Positions 1-8,292 of a DNA stretch of 34,663 bases are shown here, piece after piece (the first letter of the stretch is position 1; each line of letters starts with the position of its first letter). The DNA is taken from positions 1 through 34,663 of the forward strand of contig USNG01000015.1 of the NCBI GenBank assembly GCA_900556025.1. The letters are read 5' to 3'. Under the pieces are notes generated by a model. That model ran no database searches and was not told the DNA's origin. It was given only the letters and a program-made list of their open reading frames with translations. The stretch comes from an uncultured Mycoplasmatota bacterium. Its GTDB lineage: Bacteria; Bacillota_I; Bacilli_A; RF39; UBA660. Position numbers and translations under genes: made by a program.

Positions 1-1783
1 ATTTCTTAATCGTTAAGTTTCTCTTTTTATATGTATTTATTACTTGTCCATCTTTTAAAGGACTTGTAGTAACTCCATAATTAACTTCCACATCATTAAT
101 GGTATTATCAACTTCATGATATTCGTCTGTATATACTTCATGTATTTTATATTTATGACCAGAAGGTATCCTGTCAAATATAACTTTTCCAGTTGAATTA
201 GATGTACTAGTCATTTTAAAATCACCAGCCATATGTTTTCTTTCTTTTAAACAAGGACAATCATCTGAATGATATATTTCAAATGTTGTTCCTTCTAGTG
301 GCTTATTTCCATAATTAGTTAATTTATTAAATTCTAGTTTTCCAAGATAAGCTTTAACTTCAGGTCTTGGAAAATCTATCGTACCATTTTTTGAACTATT
401 ATTTATTTTAACAACATAATTAAGTGTTGTAACGCCATTTGTTTTATAAGATGTTCCCTCTTCAAAATCACTTAATTCATTTTTAATTCTTACACGATAA
501 TGTAATTTATAAGTATATGTATTACCATTAACTTCGGGTGTTGAATTCTTTAAATCCCATTTTATCTTTTCATTTGTTGTATCAAATGAAGCTGTATTTG
601 GATAATTGTTTGTTTTAGTAACTGAATCACTTAAAACGTTATTTTCTCCATACATACCTATAAATTCAATATTTTTAGGTTGATCGCTTGAATTCATAGG
701 ATCTTCAGTAACCCAAGTAGCCTCAGATAAAATCATAATTTGTTCGAATATTGATCCAAAGACATCTGTCATGGCATTAGGATCATTAACACCATAATAA
801 TAACCAGAACCAATTTTGCTTTTTAACCAATTTTTATATGCATTAGCACTACTAGCACTACCTATTTCATATGTGGCATCCTCATTTCTATCTACAACAG
901 AAAAATTTTCCCTTGCTGTTTGATCAATATAATTTTGAATAGTTTGTCCTCCAATATCTACTCCAACTGAATAAATTCCAATACCACTATTTTTAATAGT
1001 TGTAGCCATTATTCTTGCTCTTATTGCTGCTTCATCACTATAACTAGTTCCAACTGAACAAGGTTTATTTAATACTCTATCCTTAAATCTTGCTCCAGTA
1101 GAATCATAAGTATCATAACCTACATATCCATTTTCAATATATGTTGTTGGAAATCCATCTGACAAAAATAATATATACTTTTTACTAGCTGATGATTTAT
1201 CCAACATATCTTTAGCTCTTTTAAGGCCTGATTCAATATTAGTGAATCTTTTTTTATGATTTTTATCTACAATATTTTCATCGATTCCATTTGTAATTTT
1301 AAGCTTTAAATCATCTTTATTACTTTCATTACAATCTTGTAAGTCAAATATTTCATATGAATCTGAATTAAATGCAACAAATCCAAGCTTTCTATCAATA
1401 CTACTATCTTGAGAATGTTCAGCAAATTTATCAATGAAATTATTGCTAGCATTTTTTGCCGCTGTTAACCTAGATGTAGAATCTGGATTTCCAGTAAACT
1501 TATAAGTCATGGTGTTTGAAATATCCATAACTATTACTACTGCTAAATCAGGGTCTACTGCTCTATTTTTTGTTTGAACGGTTAAAATAATGTCAAAATA
1601 ATTTTCTAATTCTGATGGGTAAATATTCTTACTAACACTTACACCATCTTCTTCATTAATATTACTTCCGCCTTTTTTAACTATTTGATTATTATTATCT
1701 GCTTCTGCAAATATATTTAAAAAAGGGCTAAAGCACATTAAAAATGCAATAAGTAAGCCAAATAATTTCTTTAACTTTTTCAT
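1..1783 (-). CDS. VWA and Cna-B domain surface protein, pilus tip/adhesin type (partial, 3' end outside window)
   Basis: My translation reads 594 codons from ATG at 1781-1783 with no stop before the window edge. Residues 1-27 look like a Sec signal peptide (basic start, hydrophobic core, ending near AEA). A von Willebrand A domain follows at about 75-330, with MIDAS residues D87, S89, T91 (DISNT), T181 and D209 (LSDG). From about residue 478 an SpaA/Cna-B-type beta domain begins (GKLEFNKL), and the last codons (LTIKK) look like the start of a further repeat. Such proteins are usually sortase-anchored pilus tips or adhesins in Gram-positives, but the LPXTG region is not visible here. The start is supported by GGGGGAA seven bases upstream. 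It is the last visible gene of the operon with the coiled-coil protein and the signal peptidase; the gap to the latter is 23 bases. Sortase and backbone pilins would be expected further downstream. Confidence 0.85.
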   Translation of the reverse strand, partial: MKKLKKLFGLLIAFLMCFSPFLNIFAEADNNNQIVKKGGSNINEEDGVSVSKNIYPSELENYFDIILTVQTKNRAVDPDLAVVIVMDISNTMTYKFTGNPDSTSRLTAAKNASNNFIDKFAEHSQDSSIDRKLGFVAFNSDSYEIFDLQDCNESNKDDLKLKITNGIDENIVDKNHKKRFTNIESGLKRAKDMLDKSSASKKYILFLSDGFPTTYIENGYVGYDTYDSTGARFKDRVLNKPCSVGTSYSDEAAIRARIMATTIKNSGIGIYSVGVDIGGQTIQNYIDQTARENFSVVDRNEDATYEIGSASSANAYKNWLKSKIGSGYYYGVNDPNAMTDVFGSIFEQIMILSEATWVTEDPMNSSDQPKNIEFIGMYGENNVLSDSVTKTNNYPNTASFDTTNEKIKWDLKNSTPEVNGNTYTYKLHYRVRIKNELSDFEEGTSYKTNGVTTLNYVVKINNSSKNGTIDFPRPEVKAYLGKLEFNKLTNYGNKPLEGTTFEIYHSDDCPCLKERKHMAGDFKMTSTSNSTGKVIFDRIPSGHKYKIHEVYTDEYHEVDNTINDVEVNYGVTTSPLKDGQVINTYKKRNLTIKK

Positions 1784-1806
1784 ATATTCCCCCTGAAAAA
1801 ACATTA

Positions 1807-2442
1807 TTATATTTTTTTAATTTTCTTTATTGGCCAAACCCTAAATATAACTTTACCAATTATATTTTCTGCTTTGATTGTACCAATATTTTCACTACGT
1901 GAATCAGTTAATATACTTCTTTCATCACTTAGTACAAATATACTATTATCACTTACTTGCACTGGATATTCAATATCGCTTTTACCCTTTAATAATTCTT
2001 TTGTATAATCTTCTTTTAGTTCCACACCATTAACATAAACAATTCCATCTTTATCTATATTAACAAAATCACCTTGTACCCCGATTACTCTTTTTACCAA
2101 AATTTTATTTCCGTAGTAGAATGCAACTACATCACCAGTTTTAAAGTTATTACTTTTAATTGTTAAAACTATGTCACCATCATCTATTAATGGTTTCATG
2201 CTTGAATCAGTAATTTCTATAACTGGCATAAATAATGTTGTTCCTACTGATGCTACTGCTACTATTATTATTAGAACGTATATAGTACTTCTAAGTAGTC
2301 TTGAAAAACTATGTTTATAATTCTCTCTATGTAATTCTTTTTTTAAGTTTTCAACTGTTAAATCTTTATAAGTTAATTTTTCCTTTTTAGAACATCTTTT
2401 TTTTACTTTTAATCTATTTAATATATTTTTTAAACTATACAT
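1807..2442 (-). CDS. Signal peptidase I (S26 family), probably pilus-associated
   Basis: A 211-residue membrane serine peptidase that would remove signal peptides from exported proteins outside the membrane. A basic, Lys-rich cytoplasmic segment (1-48) precedes one transmembrane helix at about 51-73. The catalytic Ser81 lies in the SMKP motif. The general-base Lys117 lies in KRVIGVQGD, which matches box D of the family. The C-terminal beta domain contains the DSRSENIGT motif (box E). Its start codon overlaps the stop of the upstream coiled-coil gene by one base, which suggests translational coupling. The VWA/Cna-B surface protein follows after 23 bases. Dedicated signal peptidases in pilus loci are known (SipA/SipC-like), so a specialised role is inferred from context. 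A housekeeping role cannot be excluded. Confidence 0.9.
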   Translation of the reverse strand: MYSLKNILNRLKVKKRCSKKEKLTYKDLTVENLKKELHRENYKHSFSRLLRSTIYVLIIIVAVASVGTTLFMPVIEITDSSMKPLIDDGDIVLTIKSNNFKTGDVVAFYYGNKILVKRVIGVQGDFVNIDKDGIVYVNGVELKEDYTKELLKGKSDIEYPVQVSDNSIFVLSDERSILTDSRSENIGTIKAENIIGKVIFRVWPIKKIKKI

Positions 2443-2918
2443 TATTTTTTCCTTTTAGTTTTACTAGTGTTCTTTTTAGTTTTTGAAAGATTTTTACCTA
2501 CCGATTTTGTTATCTTAGTATTTGATTTAGTAGTTGATTTTAATAAAGCTTCTTCTTTCTTTTTATATTTTTCTTCTAATTCTATTTCTTTTTTCTTTAA
2601 CTTTTCTACAGTTTCTTTAATAATTTTATTTCTTTGTAACGTAGTTTCTCTTTTCAAAGATATTTCCATTTTCCGACAGTTTTCTTTGAAATTTTCATAG
2701 TATTGATCTACTGATTTTTGAGCACTTTCAAATACTTCATTTAATCTTAAAGATGCTTCAGCAATAGAACCACTTTCTTTAATTTTTATTCTTTTAGACT
2801 CTAACTCTTCGTAAGCACTTTTTAGTTCTTGTTCTAATTCTTCTATTCTTTTAGCTTGCTCAAGCATTAATTCTAAAAGTTCCCTACGTTTTATTTTCTT
2901 TAAATCTTTATTTTCCAT
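2442..2918 (-). CDS. Coiled-coil protein of unknown function, first gene of the surface-protein operon
   Basis: 158 residues, strongly charged and almost entirely helical by eye. Heptad-like stretches run over about 10-45 (Glu/Leu rich) and 90-125. A more conserved-looking middle segment contains GSIAEASLRLNEVFE at about 50-64. The tail after residue 128 is Ser/Thr/Lys-rich and ends in KRKK. There is no signal peptide or membrane helix, so it should be cytoplasmic, perhaps with a nucleic-acid or membrane-surface binding tail. The ATG at 2918 is preceded by GGGGGA. It is the promoter-proximal gene of the operon with signal peptidase and VWA pilin-like protein. I recall similar short coiled-coil proteins beside surface-protein loci in clostridia, but I cannot assign a function. 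It may scaffold or localise assembly of the exported proteins, which is a guess. Confidence 0.75.
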   Translation of the reverse strand: MENKDLKKIKRRELLELMLEQAKRIEELEQELKSAYEELESKRIKIKESGSIAEASLRLNEVFESAQKSVDQYYENFKENCRKMEISLKRETTLQRNKIIKETVEKLKKKEIELEEKYKKKEEALLKSTTKSNTKITKSVGKNLSKTKKNTSKTKRKK

Positions 2919-2976
2919 AAATCCCCCATAGAAAAATTATTAAAAATATTACATATGAGAAAACATTATCTCTTTT

Positions 2977-2993
2977 GTAGTTATATATACTAC
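2977..2993. promoter_or_regulatory. Possible operator palindrome over the -10 box
   Basis: GTAGT and ACTAC arms flank a seven-base AT centre exactly at the -10/+1 region of the operon promoter. A repressor bound here would block transcription. The arms are short and AT-rich, so chance is possible. Confidence 0.3.
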
Positions 2994-3015
2994 ATAATTT
3001 TAATTTTTTTGTCAA
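2987..3015 (-). promoter_or_regulatory. Promoter of the coiled-coil/signal peptidase/VWA operon
   Basis: On the minus strand a perfect -35 box TTGACA (3010-3015) is followed by a 17-base spacer and the -10 box TAGTAT (2987-2992). The start codon lies about 70 bases downstream. This is one of the best sigma-A-like promoters in the window. A palindrome overlaps the -10 region (see the next entry). Confidence 0.7.
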
Positions 3016-3078
3016 TAAAATAACTTAAAAAAATGTTTTCTTTAAATCTTATGCTATAAAAAACAAAAAAGACAAACA

Positions 3079-3107
3079 AAAAAAGATATTTTTAAAATAT
3101 CTTTTTT
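3079..3107 (-). terminator. Intrinsic terminator of the XpaC/substrate-binding operon
   Basis: A near-perfect inverted repeat with AAAAAAGATAT-type arms around a short AT centre lies just after the stop at 3117-3119. On the minus strand the 3' arm ends in six T residues. The arms are AT-rich and almost symmetrical, so it may also act on the plus strand. Confidence 0.65.
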
Positions 3108-3116
3108 GCTAATTTA

Positions 3117-4232
3117 TTAATTATTTTTTAAGTAGTCCATTAATCTTTCATAGATATTCATTTTTAATCCTGGTGTGACACTTGTAATGTTTTGTGGAAT
3201 TCCACTTATATTAATTTTACTAACATCATAGTTACCACCAGTTGTTCCAACTCTAAATCCATATTTTTCCCAGGCTCTTTGACTTACTACTTTATCATCA
3301 AAAGCTTTAATTAATTCTTTTCCTTCTTCAGTTAAAGCTGCGATGCAGTGAGAGTTCCATATTGTTGGAGTTGGATATAAAATAACAACATCATCTTTTA
3401 CTTTATTCCATCCATCTACATTAGAATTTGAAAAATCAATTATACTCTTTTCATAATCTACAATTATTGGAAGTGAACCCATTCCAGTCTTTAAGAATTT
3501 TGAGAATAAATCTGCTGGAGTATTATTCATATATCCTGATTTATCATAGAATTTTTTTAATTTTGGAAGAGATTCTTCAATATTAGTTTCGTTGACATCT
3601 CCTCCTGCCATTATAGATAATAATAATCCATAATATGTAGCACCTGGACTTGATGATACTGGATCAACAGAACCAATATTTATTGAACCATAAATGTCTA
3701 GTCCTAAATCACTCCATTTTTTACTTTCTAAAATATAATTAATTAGTTTATTCATATCAGTAATATAATAAACATTATCTTTTTTAGTAACAATATTTTC
3801 TTTCATTAATGCATTAACTACTGGTTTCCAACTATACATTACAATTGGTGTATTTAAAATTAATCCACCATCTAATACAGTATATCTTGTTGCTTCAGTT
3901 CCTTCAGCTGGAGTTTTATATTCATTATAATATCTTTCATCTGAGAAGAATATTACATCATACATAGTTCCATCTTCTCTTCTTACATCAACTTTAACAG
4001 TTTTACCATTACTCCATACATCTTGAACAAATTTGAATCTGTAATCATCTTCAAATACTTTATTAATTTCTTCATCAGCAAGTAAATCTTCTTTACCTCC
4101 ACCTACTGCTCCATATAGTTCAGTTACATTTTTTGAAATTCCATCTTTATTCTTTACTAGAACTGCTATTATTATAATTGCTAATAAAATAACAGAACCA
4201 ATAATAATTGATATTAATTTCTCTTTTTTCAT
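3117..4232 (-). CDS. Membrane-anchored substrate-binding-protein-like protein
   Basis: 371 residues. An N-terminal hydrophobic helix at about 5-26 has no lipobox Cys, so the protein is likely held by an uncleaved anchor with its body outside. The remainder resembles the two-lobed type 2 periplasmic-binding fold: a YDVIFFSDE segment, LNTPIVMYSW at the lobe crossover, and a C-terminal helix rich in aromatic residues. It shares these landmarks with the N-terminal domain of the VWA protein two genes upstream, so the two are probably paralogous. The start overlaps the XpaC stop by four bases (ATGA). No ABC permease or ATPase is nearby, so classical nutrient uptake is unlikely. A sensory or envelope-stress role with XpaC and the VWA protein is inferred. 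The ligand is unknown. Confidence 0.7.
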   Translation of the reverse strand: MKKEKLISIIIGSVILLAIIIIAVLVKNKDGISKNVTELYGAVGGGKEDLLADEEINKVFEDDYRFKFVQDVWSNGKTVKVDVRREDGTMYDVIFFSDERYYNEYKTPAEGTEATRYTVLDGGLILNTPIVMYSWKPVVNALMKENIVTKKDNVYYITDMNKLINYILESKKWSDLGLDIYGSINIGSVDPVSSSPGATYYGLLLSIMAGGDVNETNIEESLPKLKKFYDKSGYMNNTPADLFSKFLKTGMGSLPIIVDYEKSIIDFSNSNVDGWNKVKDDVVILYPTPTIWNSHCIAALTEEGKELIKAFDDKVVSQRAWEKYGFRVGTTGGNYDVSKINISGIPQNITSVTPGLKMNIYERLMDYLKNN

Positions 4233-4828
4233 TTTTTCTTCACTTCCTTCTTTTCATCAAAATCCAAATCTAAAGACTTTTCAAAAATCTTCATTTCAAA
4301 GTTAAATGCTTTATCTTTAGATTTTATTATTTCTCCTAAAAGTCTTTCAAATTCTTCTGTAACTTCTTTTATATAAACTGACATTTTTAATATCAATTGA
4401 TTTTCAACAAATGTTTTTTCTTTTTTACTTTCTGCATTTATATATTTAATAACTATTTTATTTGTGAAAGGTAAATAATAATCTAAGAAGTTATATATTT
4501 TAGTGGCATTTGTTGGTTTTGTATTTAAATGTTCAGTTATTTTTTGTGATACATTAACTATTTTACCAAGTCTATCTTTTATAGTTTTATCATTTATTTT
4601 TTCTTTGTAATCATTTAATTTAGACATTTCAAATTGATATCTTGCTAATGCGCTTGCATCATACATTCTAATATCTTTACTTTTAAACAAGAATACTCCA
4701 GCTATATAAACACCTATTGCAAATAATAATGCTACAAGGAAATAGAAATCTAATACTAAATAAAATATTATAAATGATAGACCTGATAGAAATGCTGAAT
4801 AAATATATCGTTTTTGAATATTAATCAT
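4229..4828 (-). CDS. xpaC: XpaC-family membrane protein (5-bromo-4-chloroindolyl phosphate hydrolysis protein family)
   Basis: 199 residues with two adjacent hydrophobic helices at about 9-28 and 29-48, then a Lys/Glu-rich helical cytoplasmic domain. Layout and length match the XpaC family, named from a Bacillus phenotype and usually encoded beside TelA (toxic anion resistance). Its biochemical role is not established; membrane or envelope stress is the usual proposal. Here it sits between two substrate-binding-type proteins in a tightly overlapped operon: one base with the upstream gene and four with the downstream gene. No telA is in the window. It ends in TGA, which shows that UGA serves as a stop in this genome. 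The family call rests on helix layout, sequence style and neighbourhood, so it is moderately secure. Confidence 0.65.
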   Translation of the reverse strand: MINIQKRYIYSAFLSGLSFIIFYLVLDFYFLVALLFAIGVYIAGVFLFKSKDIRMYDASALARYQFEMSKLNDYKEKINDKTIKDRLGKIVNVSQKITEHLNTKPTNATKIYNFLDYYLPFTNKIVIKYINAESKKEKTFVENQLILKMSVYIKEVTEEFERLLGEIIKSKDKAFNFEMKIFEKSLDLDFDEKKEVKKK

Positions 4829-6402
4829 TAGTTGTAGCTCCTTACTTCTTTAAATGCTGATAGTAAGTTACTTCTTCCATCAAATACTTTTGCGTTTGAT
4901 AATCTAGCAATTTCTTGTAGTTCTGCACTTTGAGCATTTCCAAACATAATGCTGTAAATTGGTATCTTATTATCTGTCACATAATATTCTCTAAGATCAC
5001 TATATGTTCCAACATTTGAATGTCCATCTGTCATTAATATAACTGTTTTTGTATAATCATCACTATAATTATATAAAACTTTTAATGCTTGTATTGAACA
5101 ATCATAAATATTAGTTCCACCATATGGTGATAATCTTGATATATTATTTATTAAATCATTTGTATCTTTACCATTATCAGTTTTCCATACATTTTGAGTG
5201 TAATCACTAAATGGTAAAACATATATTTTATCGTTACTTGAAAATTGTATTTTTTCTTTAGATGCTTCATCATAATTTAATATGAAATTCATTGCTTCAG
5301 TTAATTCTTTTGCTCCATCTCCATACATACTACCAGAATAATCTAAACAGAATGCTGTTACTGATGGTTTCCTAAATTCTTCTACATAAAGATTTAATGC
5401 TTTATCCATTACAACTTTTGAAGGATATTTAAGTGAATTTAAATATTTACTTGTATCTATTCCCCATTCTTTTTTAAATGAAGCTGGGTCTGCATTTTCT
5501 TTTATACCACCATACCAAGTTCTTTTACCAAGTTTTTCCATTAATTCTTGACTTTCATTACTTAGTAAAAAGCTTTGTAATTTTAAGAAATAATCTAATT
5601 TTTCTTGTTTATTATCAACATATGCGAATGGTGAATCATTTATTGATACTCCATCTACTGGATATATTAAGTATAAAGGTTCTTTTCCTTCTTGAGTTAA
5701 TCTTTTATTTATACTTATTAATGATGATTCTGTAGCTATTACTGCTTCATATTCATCACTATTTAAGAACATATTTTCTAAAAATGCATCTGTTCCTGAA
5801 ACTCTTGATACTCCAGAAAATAAAGATTTTAAATTATTTTTTAGAGTGTTATTTTCAAGCATTTGAGTTGTAAGTGTTTCTGGTGAACCCGCTAAAGCAT
5901 TTAAAAATCCTAAGTATGCTGTTAAACCAGTATTAGTTTTTGTTACAGATGACATAACATAATTTAACTTTTTAGATTTTATTGCATTTACAATATCTTT
6001 ATTATATACATCCTTATCAACGAAACCTAATGATTCAGCTTTACTTTTTTTAATGCCAAAAACTATTGGATTAATACTTACTGATTTAGAATTTGAAATA
6101 GTAACTCCATTTAACATATATAACCATGTTGAATTACTCATCCAAACAGCATCATATACTCTACCATTTTCTTTTAATTCATCTATTGCTTCTAAATCAT
6201 CTTTATATTCAACCATTAATTTAATCTTTTCTGATTTAGCATATTCGTCTAGTTCATCCATGAATTCTTTATTATCTGGATTTGATAAAATAGTAAAATA
6301 TTTACTTTTCCATGTACCTTTTATAGCAGAATCCATTTCCGTTATTTCAATAAGAAATATTATCCCTATAAAGATTAAAATTAATTTCCACATTTTTTTC
6401 AT
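4828..6402 (-). CDS. Substrate-binding domain fused to a C-terminal VWA domain, membrane anchored
   Basis: 524 residues. An N-terminal hydrophobic anchor lies at about 5-20. A type 2 periplasmic-binding-like domain at about 30-320 includes YDAVWMSNS and SINPIVFGIK at the expected lobe positions. A VWA domain covers about 345-524, with a complete MIDAS: D354, S356 and S358 (DYSGS), T430 (GGT) and D459 (MTDG). Metal-dependent ligand or protein binding is therefore expected. It is the first gene of the operon with XpaC and a second binding protein, behind its own promoter. AGGATG lies about ten bases before the chosen ATG; an in-frame ATG three codons later is possible. Similar VWA/binding-protein/XpaC sets occur with TelA in other Bacillota as I recall. 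The precise function is unknown. Confidence 0.8.
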   Translation of the reverse strand: MKKMWKLILIFIGIIFLIEITEMDSAIKGTWKSKYFTILSNPDNKEFMDELDEYAKSEKIKLMVEYKDDLEAIDELKENGRVYDAVWMSNSTWLYMLNGVTISNSKSVSINPIVFGIKKSKAESLGFVDKDVYNKDIVNAIKSKKLNYVMSSVTKTNTGLTAYLGFLNALAGSPETLTTQMLENNTLKNNLKSLFSGVSRVSGTDAFLENMFLNSDEYEAVIATESSLISINKRLTQEGKEPLYLIYPVDGVSINDSPFAYVDNKQEKLDYFLKLQSFLLSNESQELMEKLGKRTWYGGIKENADPASFKKEWGIDTSKYLNSLKYPSKVVMDKALNLYVEEFRKPSVTAFCLDYSGSMYGDGAKELTEAMNFILNYDEASKEKIQFSSNDKIYVLPFSDYTQNVWKTDNGKDTNDLINNISRLSPYGGTNIYDCSIQALKVLYNYSDDYTKTVILMTDGHSNVGTYSDLREYYVTDNKIPIYSIMFGNAQSAELQEIARLSNAKVFDGRSNLLSAFKEVRSYN

Positions 6403-6428
6403 TTTATCAACATCCTACTCTCATGTTA

Positions 6429-6457
6429 AGTATAACATATAAGAATTTTTTAGTAAA
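6429..6457 (-). promoter_or_regulatory. Promoter of the binding-protein/VWA-XpaC operon
   Basis: Minus-strand -35 TTTACT (6452-6457), a 17-base spacer, and -10 TATACT (6429-6434) preceded by TGT, an extended -10. It lies between the ffh terminator and the first gene. Confidence 0.65.
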
Positions 6458-6461
6458 TTAA

Positions 6462-6482
6462 AAGATTAGATAAACTAATCTT
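6462..6482 (-). terminator. Intrinsic terminator of ffh, overlapping its stop codon
   Basis: AAGATTAG and CTAATCTT arms (6462-6469 and 6475-6482) enclose a five-base loop. The ffh stop at 6481-6483 lies at the base of the stem. The following minus-strand sequence is T-rich but interrupted, so strength is uncertain. Confidence 0.5.
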
Positions 6483-7791
6483 AAAATTTAAAATTTCCGA
6501 ATTTTCCACTATTCATTTGTTTCATCATTTTCTTCATTTGTTCAAATTGAGTTAATAATCTATTAACGTCTTCTACTTTTTGACCACATCCTTTAGCTAT
6601 TCTTTGTTTTCTGCTTGCTTTTATCATATCTGGATTACGTCTTTCTTCTGGTGTCATTGATAAAACAATTGCTTCTGTACGAGCCATTAGTTTAGGATCA
6701 ACTTCTACTTTGTTTAATCCCATTTTTGATGCTCCTGGTAGAAGTTTAAGAATGTTTTCTAGTGGGCCTAATTTCTTAATTTGTTTTGTTGTAGTTAAGA
6801 AATCTTCTAAATCAAATTTTCCTTTTTGCATTCTTTTAGCTGTACTCATCATTTCTTCATTATTAAGTTCAGCTTCTGTTTTTTCAATTATCGATAGTAA
6901 ATCCCCCATTCCAAGAATTCTATCTGCGATTCTTTCAGGATAAAATTCACTTAAACCATCTAATTTTTCGGAATCACCAATTAATTTAATTGGAATATTA
7001 GTTAAATGTCTTAAAGATAAAGCAACTCCACCTTTAGTATCTCCATCCATTTTTGTAAGAACACAACCAGTTAATTTAAGTTTATCATTAAATCCAGTAA
7101 TTACATTAATAGCATCTTGTCCCATCATTGCATCAATAACTAATAGTTCTTCATGTGGTTTAACAGTTTCTTCTATTCTTACTAATTCATCCATTAATGC
7201 TTCATCTATTTGTAAACGACCTGCTGTATCTATTAAGATATAATCATATCCTTTACTCTTAGCATATTCTATACCATTTTTAGCTATTTCTACAGGATTT
7301 CCTTTTCCTTCTTCATAAACTTCAATATTTAGTTGTTTACCAATACTTTTTAATTGATCAATTGCTGCTGGACGATAAACATCACATGCAATAAACATAG
7401 GTTTTTTATGATGTTTTTTACGAACCATATTACCTATTTTACCTATAGTAGTAGTTTTACCACCACCTTGAAGTCCAACTACCATAACTATAGTAGGATT
7501 TTTACTTACTTCAAGTGGACTTGCATCTCCACCTAATAAATCAACTAATTCATCTTTTAATATTTTTACAAACATATCTCCTGGTTTAATACTTTTTCTT
7601 ACTTCTTCACCAAGAGCTTTTTCTTTTACATTATCTATAAATTCTTTTACTATTTTAACATTAACATCTGCTTCTAATAAACAAAGTCTAATTTCACGAA
7701 CTATTTCACTAATATTATCTTCATTAATTACACCTTTTGATTTAATGTTACTAACTACTTTTTGAAGTCTTTCACTTAAGTTTTCAAACAT
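6481..7791 (-). CDS. ffh: Signal recognition particle GTPase Ffh (SRP54)
   Basis: The protein subunit of bacterial SRP, which binds 4.5S RNA and signal sequences and delivers ribosomes to FtsY at the membrane. With the start chosen here it has 436 residues: N domain 1-100, GTPase G domain about 100-295 with P-loop GLQGGGKT (106-113), DTAGR (188-192) and TKMDG (246-250), then the Met-rich M domain ending in GKFGNFKF. A GTG three codons upstream would also give an open frame, but that GTG is part of the AGGTGA ribosome site that correctly spaces the ATG at 7789-7791, so the shorter form (MFENLSERLQ) is preferred. It is probably a single-gene unit between two terminators. The usual neighbours ylxM and ftsY are absent. 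Confidence 0.97.
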   Translation of the reverse strand: MFENLSERLQKVVSNIKSKGVINEDNISEIVREIRLCLLEADVNVKIVKEFIDNVKEKALGEEVRKSIKPGDMFVKILKDELVDLLGGDASPLEVSKNPTIVMVVGLQGGGKTTTIGKIGNMVRKKHHKKPMFIACDVYRPAAIDQLKSIGKQLNIEVYEEGKGNPVEIAKNGIEYAKSKGYDYILIDTAGRLQIDEALMDELVRIEETVKPHEELLVIDAMMGQDAINVITGFNDKLKLTGCVLTKMDGDTKGGVALSLRHLTNIPIKLIGDSEKLDGLSEFYPERIADRILGMGDLLSIIEKTEAELNNEEMMSTAKRMQKGKFDLEDFLTTTKQIKKLGPLENILKLLPGASKMGLNKVEVDPKLMARTEAIVLSMTPEERRNPDMIKASRKQRIAKGCGQKVEDVNRLLTQFEQMKKMMKQMNSGKFGNFKF

Positions 7792-7809
7792 TTTTATCAC
7801 CTGTAAATT

Positions 7810-7818
7810 ATTATAACA
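7810..7818 (-). promoter_or_regulatory. Extended -10 promoter of ffh
   Basis: Minus-strand TGT-TATAAT, a perfect -10 with the extended element, lies about 20 bases before the ffh start. No good -35 is visible because the preceding terminator's T-run occupies that place. Confidence 0.55.
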
Positions 7819-7823
7819 TAAAG

Positions 7824-7855
7824 AAAAAGAAAATGCATTTTATTGTGCATTTTCT
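7824..7855 (-). terminator. Terminator after the truncated MBL gene (copy 1 of a 31-base repeat)
   Basis: Ten-base perfect arms AGAAAATGCA / TGCATTTTCT (7828-7837 and 7846-7855) with an eight-base loop. A minus-strand T-run follows. The stop codon at 7840-7842 lies within the loop. The hairpin is repeated exactly at 8790-8817. Confidence 0.7.
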
Positions 7856-7858
7856 ATT
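7828..7858. repeat. 31-base direct repeat, copy 1
   Basis: Identical over 31 bases to 8790-8820. This copy includes the last five codons and the stop of the truncated MBL gene plus its terminator stem. The pair flanks the 122-codon gene and the MBL fragment. Confidence 0.85.
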
Positions 7859-8292
7859 ACATATACATCATTTTCATGTGCCATGTACACTTTGTCATAT
7901 ATAGTACTTGCTTCTTTTAAATATAAATCCTTTTCATACTCTGGCCAAGTGTGAGTAAGTAATAATTTTTTAACATTTGAAGTTTTTGCAATTGTTGCTG
8001 CTTCTTTTGCGTCTAAATGATATTTACTCTTATTTGAATCCGTACTTAAGAATGTACTTTCACATATAAACATATCAGCATTTTCACAAAATTTACTATA
8101 CTCATTGATATTATAGTATCCTATGTCACCACTATAAACTAATTTAGTATTATTATCTTCTATGCAAACACTAAAGTTCTCAATTGAATGAAAAGTCTTA
8201 ATAAAGCTTATCTTATATCCACACATATATAACTCAGTTTCTTCATTATATGTATAAAGATTAAAGATTCCATCATGATTATTTTTATTATG
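7840..8292 (-). pseudogene. 5'-truncated metallo-beta-lactamase-fold hydrolase (RNase Z/YhfI-like C-terminal half)
   Basis: The open frame runs upstream without a stop to the TAA at 8293-8295; the first ATG is at 8226, giving only 128 residues. Visible family landmarks are the HSIENF segment, YSGDIGYY (the metal-bridging Asp strand), ICESTFL, and the C-terminal HLDAKEAATIAK and LLLTHTWPE motifs typical of RNase Z-like hydrolases. The N-terminal half of about 110-120 residues, including the essential HxHxDH metal motif, is absent; its place is taken by an unrelated small gene in the same frame. Codons before 8226 (GIFNLYTY, then NEETELY) still align sensibly with the family, which shows that the break is upstream of that ATG. 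The fragment cannot be an active hydrolase on its own. It looks like the scar of a recombination at the edge of the type VII locus. Confidence 0.75.

Noticed and set aside
4229..4231. Possible Mycoplasma-type code with UGA as tryptophan
   Set aside because: TGA ends the XpaC gene in an ATGA overlap, long genes contain no in-frame TGA, and tryptophans are encoded by TGG.
7792..7800. GTG start giving a 439-residue Ffh
   Set aside because: The GTG is part of the AGGTGA ribosome site that serves the ATG at 7789-7791, and the family begins at that Met.
7840..8226. A functional short metallo-beta-lactamase protein
   Set aside because: The HxHxDH half is missing and the homologous frame continues upstream of the only ATG, which fits truncation better than a real small gene.
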